The notes under the pieces are model-generated. The model did no database searches. It saw only the letters and a list, made by a program, of their open reading frames with translations, and had not been told where the DNA came from. DNA of 64,000 nucleotides from Mesorhizobium sp. CU3. Lineage in GTDB: Bacteria; Pseudomonadota; Alphaproteobacteria; Rhizobiales; Rhizobiaceae. The stretch spans positions 62,001 through 126,000 of the forward strand of contig NZ_VFWX01000009.1 of NCBI RefSeq assembly GCF_006442965.1, in the 5' to 3' direction. Below are positions 1-8,511 of the stretch, piece after piece. Positions within the stretch are counted from its first letter, which is position 1; each line of letters begins with the position of its first letter. The position numbers and the translations under genes were made by a program.

Positions 1-839
1 TGCTGGTCCGCGTCAAGGCAGCAGGCATCAACCCGGTCGATGGCGCGGTGCGCGCCGGCTATTTCCCTCTCATCGGCGAGCCGCCTTTCATCCTCGGCTG
101 GGACATTTCAGGCACGGTCGAGGCGCTGGGCAGCGGCGTGACCACGCTCAAGGTCGGCGATCAGGTGTTCGGCATGCCGCGCTTCCCCAAGCAGGCCGCC
201 GCCTATGCCGAACTCGTCGCCACGCCGGCGGATGAGATCGCGGCCAAGCCTGGCGCCATCGACCATGCCCATGCCGCGGCCCTGCCGCTCGCCGGCCTGA
301 CCGCCTGGCAGGGCCTCGTGCGCCATGGCCAATTGCAATCGGGACAACGCGTGCTGATCCATGCCGGCGCCGGCGGCGTCGGCCATCTCGCGGTGCAGAT
401 CGCCAAGGCGCGCGGCGCCTGGGTCATCGCCACCGCGAGCCCGGACAAGCTCGATTACGTCCGCTCGATCGGCGCTGATGAGGTCGTCGACTACACCAAA
501 GGCGATTTCACCGAACAGGTCCGCAATGTCGACTTGGTGCTGGACGCAATGGGCGGCGACAATGCCGACAAGTCGCTGAAAGTGCTTCGCGACGGCGGCG
601 TGCTGGTGTCGCTGCTCAACGTCCATGACGCGACAAGGACCAAGGCCGGGGAGCGCAACATCCGCGTCGAGCGCATGTCGGTGGTGCCGGATCGCGAGGG
701 TCTGGTGGAAATCGCCAGGCTTATCGATGCCAAGAAGCTCGCCGTCCACGTGGCGAAAGCTTTTCCGCTGGACCAGGCGGGCGCCGCTCACGCCTTCCTC
801 GCCACCCGGCCGATCGGCAAGGTCGTGTTGACGATCTGA
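1..839 (+). CDS. NADP-dependent quinone oxidoreductase / zinc-type alcohol dehydrogenase (5' partial)
   Basis: This is a medium-chain dehydrogenase/reductase of the quinone oxidoreductase group, expected to be a cytosolic NADPH-dependent reductase of quinones or enones. The reading frame is open from base 3, before the first internal start codon (GTG at 48), so the N-terminus lies outside the window. Visible features are the GroES-like N-terminal portion with a GWDISGTVEALG segment and the Rossmann nucleotide-binding motif AGAGGVGHLAVQIAK. I see no structural zinc-binding cysteine cluster, which fits the zinc-free quinone oxidoreductase branch. The substrate cannot be told. The gene ends at TGA 837-839, just before a strong stem-loop shared with the convergent sciP. 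Confidence 0.85.
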   Translation, partial: LVRVKAAGINPVDGAVRAGYFPLIGEPPFILGWDISGTVEALGSGVTTLKVGDQVFGMPRFPKQAAAYAELVATPADEIAAKPGAIDHAHAAALPLAGLTAWQGLVRHGQLQSGQRVLIHAGAGGVGHLAVQIAKARGAWVIATASPDKLDYVRSIGADEVVDYTKGDFTEQVRNVDLVLDAMGGDNADKSLKVLRDGGVLVSLLNVHDATRTKAGERNIRVERMSVVPDREGLVEIARLIDAKKLAVHVAKAFPLDQAGAAHAFLATRPIGKVVLTI

Positions 840-861
840 ATGAAGCACGTGTCAAAAAGCC

Positions 862-890
862 AAAGGGCGCGGAATCCGCGCCCTTTCTTT
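862..890. terminator. Bidirectional intrinsic terminator between the oxidoreductase gene and sciP
   Basis: Bases 862-872 and 876-886 form a perfect 11-bp stem (AAAGGGCGCGG with its complement) around an AAT loop. CTTT follows on the plus strand, and an A-rich stretch precedes it, which serves the minus strand. It sits between two convergent genes, as expected for a shared terminator. Confidence 0.8.
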
Positions 891-905
891 GTGACCGGTC
901 GAAAC

Positions 906-1181
906 CTAGTGCCGGTATTGCTGGATCCGCGTCGTGCGCAGCCCGGCCAGACCATATTCGTCGATCGATGCCTGCCAGGACAGGAATTCCTCGGTGGTAA
1001 GCTTGTAGCGCTGGCAGGCTTCTTCCAGGCTGAGCAGGCCGCCGCGCACCGCAGCGACCACCTCCGCCTTGCGCCGGATGACCCAGCGCCGCGTGTTCGT
1101 CGGCGGCAGATCGGCAATTGTAAGCGGGCTGCCGTCGGGCCCGATAACATACTTGACTCTAGGTCTAACCAGATCGGTCAT
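906..1181 (-). CDS. sciP: SciP/DUF1153 family CtrA inhibitor
   Basis: This 91-residue protein belongs to the DUF1153 family. Its studied member in Caulobacter, SciP, binds the master cell-cycle regulator CtrA and blocks recruitment of RNA polymerase at CtrA-activated promoters. The characteristic segments TNTRRWVIRRKAEVVAAV and LSLEEACQRYKLTTEEFLSW form the conserved helix-turn-helix-like core. The length matches the family. It is monocistronic, transcribed leftward and terminated by the stem-loop at 862-890. Candidate CtrA half-site pairs lie 57-93 bp upstream of the start codon, consistent with CtrA-dependent expression as known in Caulobacter. That regulation is inferred here. Confidence 0.9.
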   Translation of the reverse strand: MTDLVRPRVKYVIGPDGSPLTIADLPPTNTRRWVIRRKAEVVAAVRGGLLSLEEACQRYKLTTEEFLSWQASIDEYGLAGLRTTRIQQYRH

Positions 1182-1237
1182 CGTACTCTCTACTAAAAAC
1201 TCAAAGACCCAATCCCCGCCACAGTAGCGCCACAGCT

Positions 1238-1274
1238 TTAAAAATTGCCTAAGCGAACCCTAATCACTAGGTAA
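1238..1274 (-). promoter_or_regulatory. Two candidate CtrA boxes upstream of sciP
   Basis: The CtrA consensus is TTAA-N7-TTAA. On the plus strand TTAA-N7-CTAA lies at 1238-1252 (one mismatch) and CTAA-N7-GTAA at 1260-1274 (two mismatches). Both lie 57-93 bp upstream of the leftward sciP start. They could also affect the divergent mnmA. The match is by eye only, and the motif is short and AT-rich, so chance matches are possible. Confidence 0.4.
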
Positions 1275-1433
1275 GGATCGTGAACGCCCGGTTAGGCTTT
1301 CGTTTAGAATTTGAAACAACCGCGTACCGGCCCTGATTTTGCCGATAAAATCGTCTTGGGCCGCAAGCTGGCGCACGCGTGGCGCTTGACCTATATTCCG
1401 GCCATTGGCATTGAGCGCCGCATAGTGAGCACC

Positions 1434-2624
1434 ATGAACAGCCTCGATCTTCCCGGACGCCCCGAAAACACCCGCGTCGTCGTCGCCATGTCGGGCGGCG
1501 TCGATTCGTCGGTGGTCGCCGGCATACTGAAGCGCGAAGGCTATGATGTCGTCGGCGTCACGCTGCAGCTTTACGACCATGGCGCGGCCACCCATCGCGC
1601 CGGCTCCTGCTGCGCCGGCCAGGACATCGACGACGCACGCCGCGTTTCCGAGACGCTCGGCATCCCGCACTACGTGCTCGACTATGAGGAGCGCTTCCGC
1701 AAGGCGGTCATCGATCCCTTCGCCGAGAGCTATGTCGCCGGCGAAACGCCGATCCCCTGCGTGTCCTGCAACCAGACGGTCAAGTTCGCCGATCTTTTGG
1801 CCACCGCGCAGGATCTCGGCGCCGACGCGCTCGCCACCGGCCATTACATCCGCTCGCGCGCTAACGGCGCGCATCGTTCGCTCTACCGTCCGGTCGACGC
1901 CGACCGCGACCAGAGCTATTTCCTCTTCGCCACCACCCAGGCGCAGATCGACTATCTGCGTTTCCCGCTCGGCGGCCTGTCGAAGCCCGAAGTGCGGGCG
2001 ATCGCCGAGGAGATGGGGCTCACCGTCGCCGCCAAGCAGGACAGCCAGGACATCTGCTTCGTGCCGCAGGGAAAGTATTCCGACATCATCGCCAGGCTGA
2101 AGCCGGCCGCCGCCAATCCGGGCGATATCGTGCATATCGACGGCCGCGTGCTCGGCCGCCACGAAGGCATCCTGCGCTACACGATCGGCCAGCGCCGCGG
2201 CATCGGCATCGCGTCAGGCGAGCCGCTCTATGTCGTCCATCTCGACGCCGACCGCGCTCGCGTCATCGTCGGCCCGCGCGAGGCGCTGGAGACGCACAAG
2301 ATCTTCTTGCGCAACATGAACTGGCTGGGCGACGCCGCATTGTCCGACATTCCGGCCGGAGGCATCGAGCTCTTCGCAAAAGTCCGCTCGACCCGGCCGC
2401 CGCGCCCGGCGGTGCTCAATCACCGCAACGGCGTGACCTCGGTCGAGCTGGCCGACGGCGAGTCGGGCATAGCGCCCGGACAGGCCTGCGTGCTCTATTC
2501 CGACGACGGCAACGAAGCGCGCGTCTTCGGCGGCGGCTTCATCGAACGCTCGGAGCGCGGCGCCGAGGCCGAAGCCATGCTCTCCAGGCTTGCCGCAAGG
2601 CCGGCGCAAATCCCCGCCGAATAG
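1434..2624 (+). CDS. mnmA: tRNA-specific 2-thiouridylase MnmA
   Basis: MnmA makes 2-thiouridine at the wobble position of tRNA-Lys, -Glu and -Gln, using ATP and sulfur relayed from a persulfide carrier. The chosen ATG at 1434 gives 396 residues and puts the PP-loop SGGVDSS at residues 20-26. A longer frame from 1311 adds 41 residues without family character. Catalytic cysteines are visible at about residue 112 ([11 protein letters not shown]) and 208 (SQDICFVPQ), matching the two reactive cysteines of the family. ATGHY and DQSYFL motifs for tRNA and ATP handling are also present. It is a single core gene with no operon partner nearby. Confidence 0.95.
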   Translation: MNSLDLPGRPENTRVVVAMSGGVDSSVVAGILKREGYDVVGVTLQLYDHGAATHRAGSCCAGQDIDDARRVSETLGIPHYVLDYEERFRKAVIDPFAESYVAGETPIPCVSCNQTVKFADLLATAQDLGADALATGHYIRSRANGAHRSLYRPVDADRDQSYFLFATTQAQIDYLRFPLGGLSKPEVRAIAEEMGLTVAAKQDSQDICFVPQGKYSDIIARLKPAAANPGDIVHIDGRVLGRHEGILRYTIGQRRGIGIASGEPLYVVHLDADRARVIVGPREALETHKIFLRNMNWLGDAALSDIPAGGIELFAKVRSTRPPRPAVLNHRNGVTSVELADGESGIAPGQACVLYSDDGNEARVFGGGFIERSERGAEAEAMLSRLAARPAQIPAE

Positions 2625-2691
2625 GATCGAAACTTCTTCGAATAGCCGCCTGCTGCCTTGGAGCGATCCCAGGAAAAGTGTGAGCGGCTTG

Positions 2692-2708
2692 CCGTTTCCG
2701 TGAAACGG
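2692..2708. terminator. Possible terminator stem-loop between convergent mnmA and oxidoreductase
   Basis: CCGTTTC (2692-2698) and GAAACGG (2702-2708) form a 7-bp stem with a CGT loop in the 93-bp convergent spacer. No clear T-tract follows on either strand, so the call is weak. Confidence 0.3.
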
Positions 2709-2717
2709 TGAAACGCT

Positions 2718-3683
2718 TTAGGAGGGCGAGCCGGTATGGATCACCGAGCCGGCGGTCAGGATGCGCAGCACCCGGATCGCTTCCTCGCCGTCGGTGCGCG
2801 GCTCGGCGCGGGTCTCGATGCACTGCATGAAATGCGCGAGCTCCCGCGTCAGCGGCATGCCCTCGCCGACGGCCACATAGGAAGGCTCGTTGGCGGTAAA
2901 GGCCCACTGGCCGCTGTCCTGCCAGACCGCGTGGCGGTAGACGGCAAGCTTGCGCTCCCACGGCTCGACATCGTCGAACACGGCCATCGCCTTGGTGCCG
3001 ACGACAGTCAGCCGCCGCTCGCGATAGGGGTTGAGCCGCGAGGCGAAGAGATGGCTGCGCAGGCCGTTGGGAAAGCGCATATGCAGATGCGCGAAGTCGC
3101 TGAGATTGTCGAGGAGTGCCGCGCCCTCGCCGCGCACCTCGATCGGCTCGGTGCCGGTGATGGCGAGGATCATCGAGAGATCGTGCGGCGCAAGGTCCCA
3201 CAGCGCGTCGTTTTCGGTGTGGAACTTGCCGAGGCCGAGCCTGTGCGAGTGGATGTAGCGCACCTCGCCCAGCTCGCCATTGTCGATCAGCGCCTTCAGC
3301 ATCTCGAAGGCCGGATGGAAGCGCAGCACATGGCCGACCATGAAAACGCGGCCATTGTCCTTTGCCGCCTTCACCGCGCGCTCGGCGTCCGTGACGGTCA
3401 GCGCGATCGGCTTTTCCACCAGCACGTCCTTGCCGCTTGTCACGGCGCGCACGGCGGTATCGGCGTGGAATTGCGGCGGCAGCGCCATGACGATGGCGTC
3501 TATGTCGGCACGCTCGAAGAGCTTGTCCGGCTCGATCGCCAGACAGTCCTGCTCGCTGGCGAAACCTTCGGCGCGAGCCCGATTAACGTCGGAAACGGCA
3601 GCGAGCGCGCCAAGCGCCTTGAGGGTGCGGATATGGTTGCTGCCCCAGTATCCGCAACCGAGGACGGCGATGCGCGGCTTCAT
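2718..3683 (-). CDS. Gfo/Idh/MocA family oxidoreductase
   Basis: This is an NAD(P)-dependent dehydrogenase of the Gfo/Idh/MocA family, normally acting on sugars or sugar nucleotides. The N-terminal Rossmann motif GCGYWGSNH is at residues 9-17, and the conserved EKPIALT motif, whose lysine contributes to catalysis, lies near residue 95. It is followed by the alpha/beta C-terminal domain. At 321 residues it is a normal length. The sequence resembles the branch containing WlbA-like nucleotide-sugar 3-dehydrogenases, but the substrate is not determined. It stands alone, convergent with mnmA and upstream of tRNA-Met on the opposite strand. Confidence 0.85.
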   Translation of the reverse strand: MKPRIAVLGCGYWGSNHIRTLKALGALAAVSDVNRARAEGFASEQDCLAIEPDKLFERADIDAIVMALPPQFHADTAVRAVTSGKDVLVEKPIALTVTDAERAVKAAKDNGRVFMVGHVLRFHPAFEMLKALIDNGELGEVRYIHSHRLGLGKFHTENDALWDLAPHDLSMILAITGTEPIEVRGEGAALLDNLSDFAHLHMRFPNGLRSHLFASRLNPYRERRLTVVGTKAMAVFDDVEPWERKLAVYRHAVWQDSGQWAFTANEPSYVAVGEGMPLTRELAHFMQCIETRAEPRTDGEEAIRVLRILTAGSVIHTGSPS

Positions 3684-3925
3684 TCGCTCAAAACTCTAGA
3701 AATTCATGGCCGAGACATAGCGACGTGCTCGACCGAACTCAACCCCGGCGGCACGCTCTCGATCATCTGTCCGGCAAAGCTTTTTCCGGGATGAGATTAT
3801 GCCGCCGCATTCGGCCTTATCCGCGCTTGACAGGCTCGCACTCTGAACCTTATATCCGCGCGACCTTGGCGAACGCCTCGAAATACCCAGCCATTCTGGA
3901 CGGATTTCGAGCCATTTGCCGCCCT

Positions 3926-4002
3926 GGCGGGGTAGCTCAGTTGGTTAGAGCACGGGAATCATAATCCTGGGGTCGGGGGTTCAAGTCCCTCTCCCGCTAC
4001 CA
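3926..4002 (+). tRNA. tRNA-Met (CAT anticodon), island attachment site
   Basis: This is a 77-nt cloverleaf. The acceptor stem pairs GGCGGGG with TCCCGCT, including G-U pairs at both ends, and the CCA is encoded. The D arm is GCTC/GAGC, the anticodon stem CGGGA/TCCTG carries loop ATCATAA with anticodon CAT, and the T arm has GGGTTCAAGTCCC. It is called elongator tRNA-Met. A lysidine-modified tRNA-Ile with the same anticodon is the alternative. The recombinase gene on the other strand ends at 3959 inside it, and its last 13 bases are repeated at 56580-56592. Confidence 0.92.
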
Positions 4003-5641
4003 CTTCAAACCCACTATCGTGTCCGACGGCCGCATCACAGCGGCCGCCTATTGCCGTGGGCTTTCCAGTATACCGTGCTGTAGGGAACGCTGCTCCGCCA
4101 ATAAGGGCGGCAAGCTTGCCGTTGACCTCGATCTCGAAGCCTTCGCGTGCAGGTTTTGGGTGCACGGTAACGCTGTGAACAAGCTGCCGAAAATTTCGGA
4201 TGAGCGGGCCACGATCATCTGGAGCAGTCGCGTGGCCGGCCAACGCGGTTGAAAGATCATCGACGGTTTTGACATACCGCTGCAAGGTAGCCGGGTGGAG
4301 AGCCACGGTTGATGGTGGCTCATCGAGACCACCGAATTGCCCCTCGATCAGAGAAAGCTGTGTCTTGAGTTCTGCGATCCGCTGCTTGGCATCCTCTTCA
4401 GCAATCACGCCCCTAATCACAAGGTCGATCGTCCGCTGGAGTTCGCCTTTTACCCGATCGCGCTTGCCTTCGAGCGCTGAGCGCATCGAGTTCGCCCGTG
4501 CCGCCAATTCTCGGCGCTCCTGATTATATTTGCGGATGTATGCCTCGATCAGGTCCGGCGCTTTGAGCTGCTCGCGCATGCCATCGAGGACTGCCCGCTC
4601 GATCTCGGGCAGGTAAATAATGCGCCGGTTGGAGCAGCTCCCGCTTTCACGAACGGCGGAGCACCTGATACGCGTCTTGCCCGTCTTGTCGCGATCGTGA
4701 ACCGACATGCCCGATCCGCAGATGCCGCAGCGAAGTAGGCCGGATAACAGGTGCGCCGGGCGACGCTTGAAATGAGGGGATGCATTCACCCTCCCGGCTT
4801 TGAGTGCCTGTGCGTTCTGCCAAACTTCGTCATCGACAATGCGAAGATGCGGAACCTCTTTCGTCTGCCACTGGTCCTTCGGATTTGGCCTGGAGACGCG
4901 CTTGCCAGTATCGGGGTTCTTTACCATTCGGACCTTGTTCCAAATGATCCGACCGACGTAGAGCTCGTTAAAGAGCAGTCCCACCCCGCGTCGGGCATTT
5001 CCGTTTATGGTGGAGCCGTTCCAGCGAGTTCCTCGCGGCGGCGCTATCCCGTCGCGGTTGAGATCACCAGCTAGGTCTCGTGGGGTTCGACCGGCAGAGT
5101 AGGCGTCAAAAATGCGCCGGACAACTTCTGCCTCCCGTTCGACGACTTCAAGTTCGCCAGGGCGACCCAAGATGGGTCGATAGCCATAGGCCCGGCCTCC
5201 AGCGTGACGTCCATCACGGACAACGCCAGCCATGCCCCTCCGCACCTTCTTGGCGCCATCCTCCCTCTGCATTTGACCGACCAGTCCACGAATACCGATG
5301 AGGACCGCATCGGCGATACCATCATGAACTGCTTGGATTTCGATACCGAGAAAAGAGAGCCGCTTATGAAGACCCGCGAGATCCGCCATGTCGCGTGAAA
5401 GGCGGTCAAGCGCTTCGACGACTACCGCATCAAACGTTTTTTGGCCTGCCGCCTCCAGCAAAGTCAGGAGCCCGTCGCGACCGAACAGCGACGCTCCGGA
5501 GCGCGCTTTATCCTCATAGACGGCAACCACATCAAGACCGTTGCGAGTTGCATAAGCGCGGCAAAGGGCAATTTGGTCTTCAGTGGACTTTTCGTTTTGA
5601 AGCTCGGTCGAAAAACGAGCATAGATAGCGGCTCGCGTCAT
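3959..5641 (-). CDS. Large serine recombinase (island integrase)
   Basis: This is a site-specific DNA recombinase of the large serine family, probably catalysing integration and excision of the island. The resolvase domain spans about residues 1-150 with YARFSTE (nucleophile Ser11) and the ALDRLSRD motif. The recombinase domain covers about 160-290. A zinc ribbon lies near 310-340 (CGICGSG and a later CS pair), followed by a coiled-coil stretch at about 375-440. At 560 residues the length is normal. The final residues, GEGLEPPTPGL, are encoded by the antisense of the tRNA-Met 3' half, so the coding sequence crosses the attachment site and excision would alter the C-terminus. The start overlaps the stop of the small upstream gene by 4 bp. 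Confidence 0.92.
   Translation of the reverse strand: MTRAAIYARFSTELQNEKSTEDQIALCRAYATRNGLDVVAVYEDKARSGASLFGRDGLLTLLEAAGQKTFDAVVVEALDRLSRDMADLAGLHKRLSFLGIEIQAVHDGIADAVLIGIRGLVGQMQREDGAKKVRRGMAGVVRDGRHAGGRAYGYRPILGRPGELEVVEREAEVVRRIFDAYSAGRTPRDLAGDLNRDGIAPPRGTRWNGSTINGNARRGVGLLFNELYVGRIIWNKVRMVKNPDTGKRVSRPNPKDQWQTKEVPHLRIVDDEVWQNAQALKAGRVNASPHFKRRPAHLLSGLLRCGICGSGMSVHDRDKTGKTRIRCSAVRESGSCSNRRIIYLPEIERAVLDGMREQLKAPDLIEAYIRKYNQERRELAARANSMRSALEGKRDRVKGELQRTIDLVIRGVIAEEDAKQRIAELKTQLSLIEGQFGGLDEPPSTVALHPATLQRYVKTVDDLSTALAGHATAPDDRGPLIRNFRQLVHSVTVHPKPAREGFEIEVNGKLAALIGGAAFPTARYTGKPTAIGGRCDAAVGHDSGFEVVAGEGLEPPTPGL
3990..4002. repeat. Candidate attL core: 13-bp direct repeat at the tRNA 3' end
   Basis: The sequence TCTCCCGCTACCA, the last 13 bases of tRNA-Met, occurs in the same orientation at 56580-56592. 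A recombinase gene starts right beside this copy, as expected at an integration junction. The identity stops at the base on either side. Confidence 0.6.
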
Positions 5642-5862
5642 ATCTTGGGAGCCTTCTGGGCGTGATCCGAATCAATCGCGGAAGTGCGGTCAATCGATGA
5701 GCCGATAGCAAGGAGATGATCGCGCCTGGCATCCGCGATGGCAAGCGCTTCGACGAACTCAAGCATGGCTTTGCGAAGCTCTTCCGGCGCTACCGCAGCG
5801 ACGGCTTCGGTGAGGGAAGAACCTTCGCCTGTGTCTGGTGCCGGCTTCACGAGGGCCAGCAT
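5638..5862 (-). CDS. Small hypothetical protein coupled to the recombinase
   Basis: This 74-residue acidic protein has no family that I recognise. Its stop overlaps the recombinase start (ATGA at 5638-5641), so the two are very likely translated together. The central part (AVAPEELRKAMLEFVEALAIADARRDHLLAI) looks like an amphipathic helix pair, and the C-terminus is polar. A role as a recombination directionality factor or accessory protein is possible from position alone, with no direct sequence support. Confidence 0.6.
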   Translation of the reverse strand: MLALVKPAPDTGEGSSLTEAVAAVAPEELRKAMLEFVEALAIADARRDHLLAIGSSIDRTSAIDSDHAQKAPKI

Positions 5863-6107
5863 CGCGATGACCCGCGACGAGGAAAGAGACGCGTACCATC
5901 AATCGTGCAATTGGCAAGCCGCAGCGTAGAAATCGGACAGGGGTCAACTTAACGAGGCTATATGGCGACGTGATTTCGCCCGTGCGTATCTCACGAAGCT
6001 CGCCGCGGGCCGTCGCCGAACTTTCCAACCTGTTCCGATTCGCATCATGCCCTACGACAGAGGTGCTGCGTGGCTGCGAGCCCGCGCCTACGGCGGCTGC
6101 TAGAAGG

Positions 6108-6710
6108 TCACAAGACAGGCGCATTCTGCTGGGAATCCTCCGAAAGCGCCGCCACGAGTTCGATGGCTTTGTTCCAATATCTCTCCACGTCAGCACGGGT
6201 AGCGGTGCGGTCCGGTCGATAGGCTGGCAGATCGCCCGCCAGTGCCTTGAGGTCGCGCAATACGGACGCAATGTGCGGCCATGGGAAATCCGTCGGATCG
6301 CCGATGTCCCGGTCGGCGCCAACAATCATGTCCAGCTTCGCGATGATCCCAGCGAGCGACAGAGAAGCAACACTGGGGATAGCATCTTGAAACTTGAGTG
6401 CCTCGGTCATGGCAAACACCTCTGCCTCGCGAGCCACTGCATATTCGGCGCTCGCCTCCGACGCGGTCACCGACGCCCGCCAAGACGCGGATTCGCCTGA
6501 GGTCAATACCGGAATTCCGGTATTGGCCATCATTCGTGCCTCCAAACGCTGCTGCACCCGACACAATAGCAACGAGGTATATCGAGCTTTTTGCCACTCG
6601 CTCCAGAGGCCTGAAGCCGGGTCAATTGCTTGCCGTTCGGGAACGTTCTGCTTATCCCCTTGCCGACCGATGACGAAAGGCAAAGTCGTGGTATTGTCGG
6701 AATCAGCCAT
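6108..6710 (-). CDS. Hypothetical protein of the recombinase module
   Basis: This encodes about 200 residues with no domain that I recognise. The start is placed at ATG 6710, which has GGAG eight bases upstream. A start at 6752 would add 14 residues. The protein is mostly helical by eye, with a tryptophan-rich segment (PASGLWSEWQKARYTSLLL) near residue 35 and an alanine- and glutamate-rich middle. It lies upstream of the recombinase pair on the same strand with a 245-bp gap, so it may be an accessory gene of the integration module. No function can be assigned. Confidence 0.6.
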   Translation of the reverse strand: MADSDNTTTLPFVIGRQGDKQNVPERQAIDPASGLWSEWQKARYTSLLLCRVQQRLEARMMANTGIPVLTSGESASWRASVTASEASAEYAVAREAEVFAMTEALKFQDAIPSVASLSLAGIIAKLDMIVGADRDIGDPTDFPWPHIASVLRDLKALAGDLPAYRPDRTATRADVERYWNKAIELVAALSEDSQQNAPVL

Positions 6711-6858
6711 GATCCGAGCTCCAGACAGCTTTGGCGTGGTCAGGCTAGGCATGGTGCGTCAACACTGCGTCTAGCCGCACCCCCGACAACAGGCCAAGGG
6801 TATCCACTGATACCTTTGGATCATAGCGCAATGATCTAAAGGGATCAAACAGAAATTG

Positions 6859-7089
6859 GTGACAGCAGCACAAATGCGCGCAGCCCGAGCCTTGATCGGC
6901 CTATCACAATCGGAGCTTGCCAAGCGCGCTAGCGTTTCTATTCCCACTGTAAAACGCTGTGAGAGCGACAGCGAGCGCGCCGCAGCGGTATCTGCTGAAA
7001 CCCAGGACAAAATCCGTGCCGTTCTTGAGGCAGAGGGTGTGGAATTCACGAACGGCAATCATCCCGGTGTCAGATTGCGGCGACCCTGA
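6859..7089 (+). CDS. XRE-family helix-turn-helix regulator
   Basis: This is a small single-domain DNA-binding protein. MRAARALIGLSQSELAKRAS followed by SIPTVKRCES is a standard Cro/CI helix-turn-helix, and the whole protein is about 76 residues. GTG 6859 is preferred over TTG 6856. It is oriented away from the recombinase group and is the most likely local repressor of the island integration genes, an inference from position. The C-terminus has the helix and the VEFTNGNHPGVRL strand common in this class. Confidence 0.85.
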   Translation: MTAAQMRAARALIGLSQSELAKRASVSIPTVKRCESDSERAAAVSAETQDKIRAVLEAEGVEFTNGNHPGVRLRRP

Positions 7090-7392
7090 CCGACGACAAA
7101 TCGAAGAGCGTTTAGTGAGCTTGACATTTTCGGCCAATGTGGCGGTTCCCGGACGCATCACCGACGCGTTCGGAATGGAGCCGGAAGCACTCATTCGTAA
7201 ATCGAAGAGCGGTCAATTAGATTAGGAGCGCGAGCGCGTCTCAAACCGCGCCGCTCTGAGCGAGCGGCGGCTTTGCGCCTCATCTCGATCGTTGTACCTA
7301 ACATTGCCGCCGACCTGAAGCGGACATAAGAGTAGCTGGCGGAAATGGAACGTCTGCGCTAAGAGGCATAGGTCGTTTTGCGCCAACTGAAC
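7090..7392. other. Non-coding stretch
   Basis: About 300 bp between the XRE regulator and the antitoxin gene. A short open frame continues here in an unrelated frame, but it has no recognisable domain and no ribosome-binding site. I see no RNA gene or repeat. Confidence 0.4.
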
Positions 7393-8487
7393 CTACTTCG
7401 CCCACTCGTAACGTTGCTTCAAGTGGTTCATCTGAGAGAAGCTCAAGACCTTGCGGTATTGAAGTTGTCCGACAACGATCCCTGGATCGATGCCTTGACG
7501 AGCAGCAAACTCCACTACTTCGTCCTCGTCGTAGGTGAACCTTGTTATAAATCGCGTTAGCGCTAGAGCGGGAACGAGGAACTCAGATGCCCAGTCGTCT
7601 GCCTCCGCTTCCAGCTCCGCGGCAACATTCGAAAGTCCCTTCCCGTCAAGAAAAATCGACTTCCGACTATGGAGAAGCAAATGAGCGCACTCATGAAAGA
7701 ACGTGAACCAGAAATGGTCGTTCGAGAGATGGCGCGCCGTCTGCTGGATTAACGCTCGGCGGGGGGACAACCAACGGGAGACGCCGCTCAAGGCTACCTT
7801 TGACAACGAGCGCTCAAGAACGAATACGACGCCGGCCGATGCACAGAGTCGCTTCACTTTCGGAAGAAAGACTTCGATTGATTCGGTTGTGAGTCCTCGG
7901 ATCTCCTTGAGGGCTGCTAGAAAGGCAGTCCTGTCAAAGTCCGCCGCTTCAATCTGTTCGGCTCTCAGGTCACCGATACGAAGCCACGCCAGCAGCGATG
8001 CCTCTGCGCTTTCGAAGGAAGGGGAGTGCCGGTAGGCGACGGCGCTAAGTTCGTCGAAGCGTTCCTGGCACGCCTCCACGCTTCCGCAACCGAAGAACCG
8101 CAGCAGCTCACGCACCTGAGCAGCAGATTGTTTCTCCAGCGAAAGCAGACCTCGCTTCGAGAGTTCGGCCAGTGGGAACTGCTTGGCCCAGTTGATGTGC
8201 TTTGCCAGACTTACTTCTTCCTTCGATCGAGCGAGGAATAGGCGATAGTTGGCCTCCATCCCCAACCAGATCGCGGCCGATGTTTCCAGCACACGTTCGA
8301 GTTGAAGTGCTGTTTCGGGTTCGATCGGAGCCTTCCCCGAGATGATCTCCGCGATGAGTTTCGGCGAACGGCCACAACGACGGGCAAGTTCTCGAGCCGA
8401 AATATCGAGGCCGCTCAGTTGCTCTTCAATCAGTGACCCTGGCGGGGCAGCGTAGTTGGGCTGGTAGCCATACCTGATGTCAGACAT
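7393..8487 (-). CDS. HigA-type antitoxin fused to an ImmA/IrrE metallopeptidase
   Basis: The protein has 364 residues. An N-terminal helix-turn-helix of the HigA type (about residues 27-75, ISARELARRCGRSPKLIAEI, with an IEPETALQLERVLE helix) joins a long linker and a zinc-peptidase domain with HECAH at residues 265-269. In COG3093/ImmA fusions of this kind the HTH part autoregulates the operon, and the peptidase is thought to control antitoxin or repressor turnover. It lies directly downstream of the HigB-like toxin with a 24-bp gap, which is the toxin-first gene order typical of higBA. It probably neutralises that toxin. Confidence 0.85.
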   Translation of the reverse strand: MSDIRYGYQPNYAAPPGSLIEEQLSGLDISARELARRCGRSPKLIAEIISGKAPIEPETALQLERVLETSAAIWLGMEANYRLFLARSKEEVSLAKHINWAKQFPLAELSKRGLLSLEKQSAAQVRELLRFFGCGSVEACQERFDELSAVAYRHSPSFESAEASLLAWLRIGDLRAEQIEAADFDRTAFLAALKEIRGLTTESIEVFLPKVKRLCASAGVVFVLERSLSKVALSGVSRWLSPRRALIQQTARHLSNDHFWFTFFHECAHLLLHSRKSIFLDGKGLSNVAAELEAEADDWASEFLVPALALTRFITRFTYDEDEVVEFAARQGIDPGIVVGQLQYRKVLSFSQMNHLKQRYEWAK

Positions 8488-8511
8488 GGCGACGCAACGA
8501 AGACGGGTGCT

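Noticed and set aside
1260..2162. Long open frame antisense to mnmA
   Set aside because: It is the shadow of a high-GC gene; mnmA has all catalytic motifs on the other strand.
2736..3794. Long open frame antisense to the Gfo/Idh/MocA gene
   Set aside because: No domain, and it fully overlaps a clear oxidoreductase with EKP and Rossmann motifs.
5759..6325. 188-residue minus-strand frame beside the recombinase module
   Set aside because: It overlaps the two better supported genes at 5638-5862 and 6108-6710 in another frame, with arginine- and serine-rich shadow composition.
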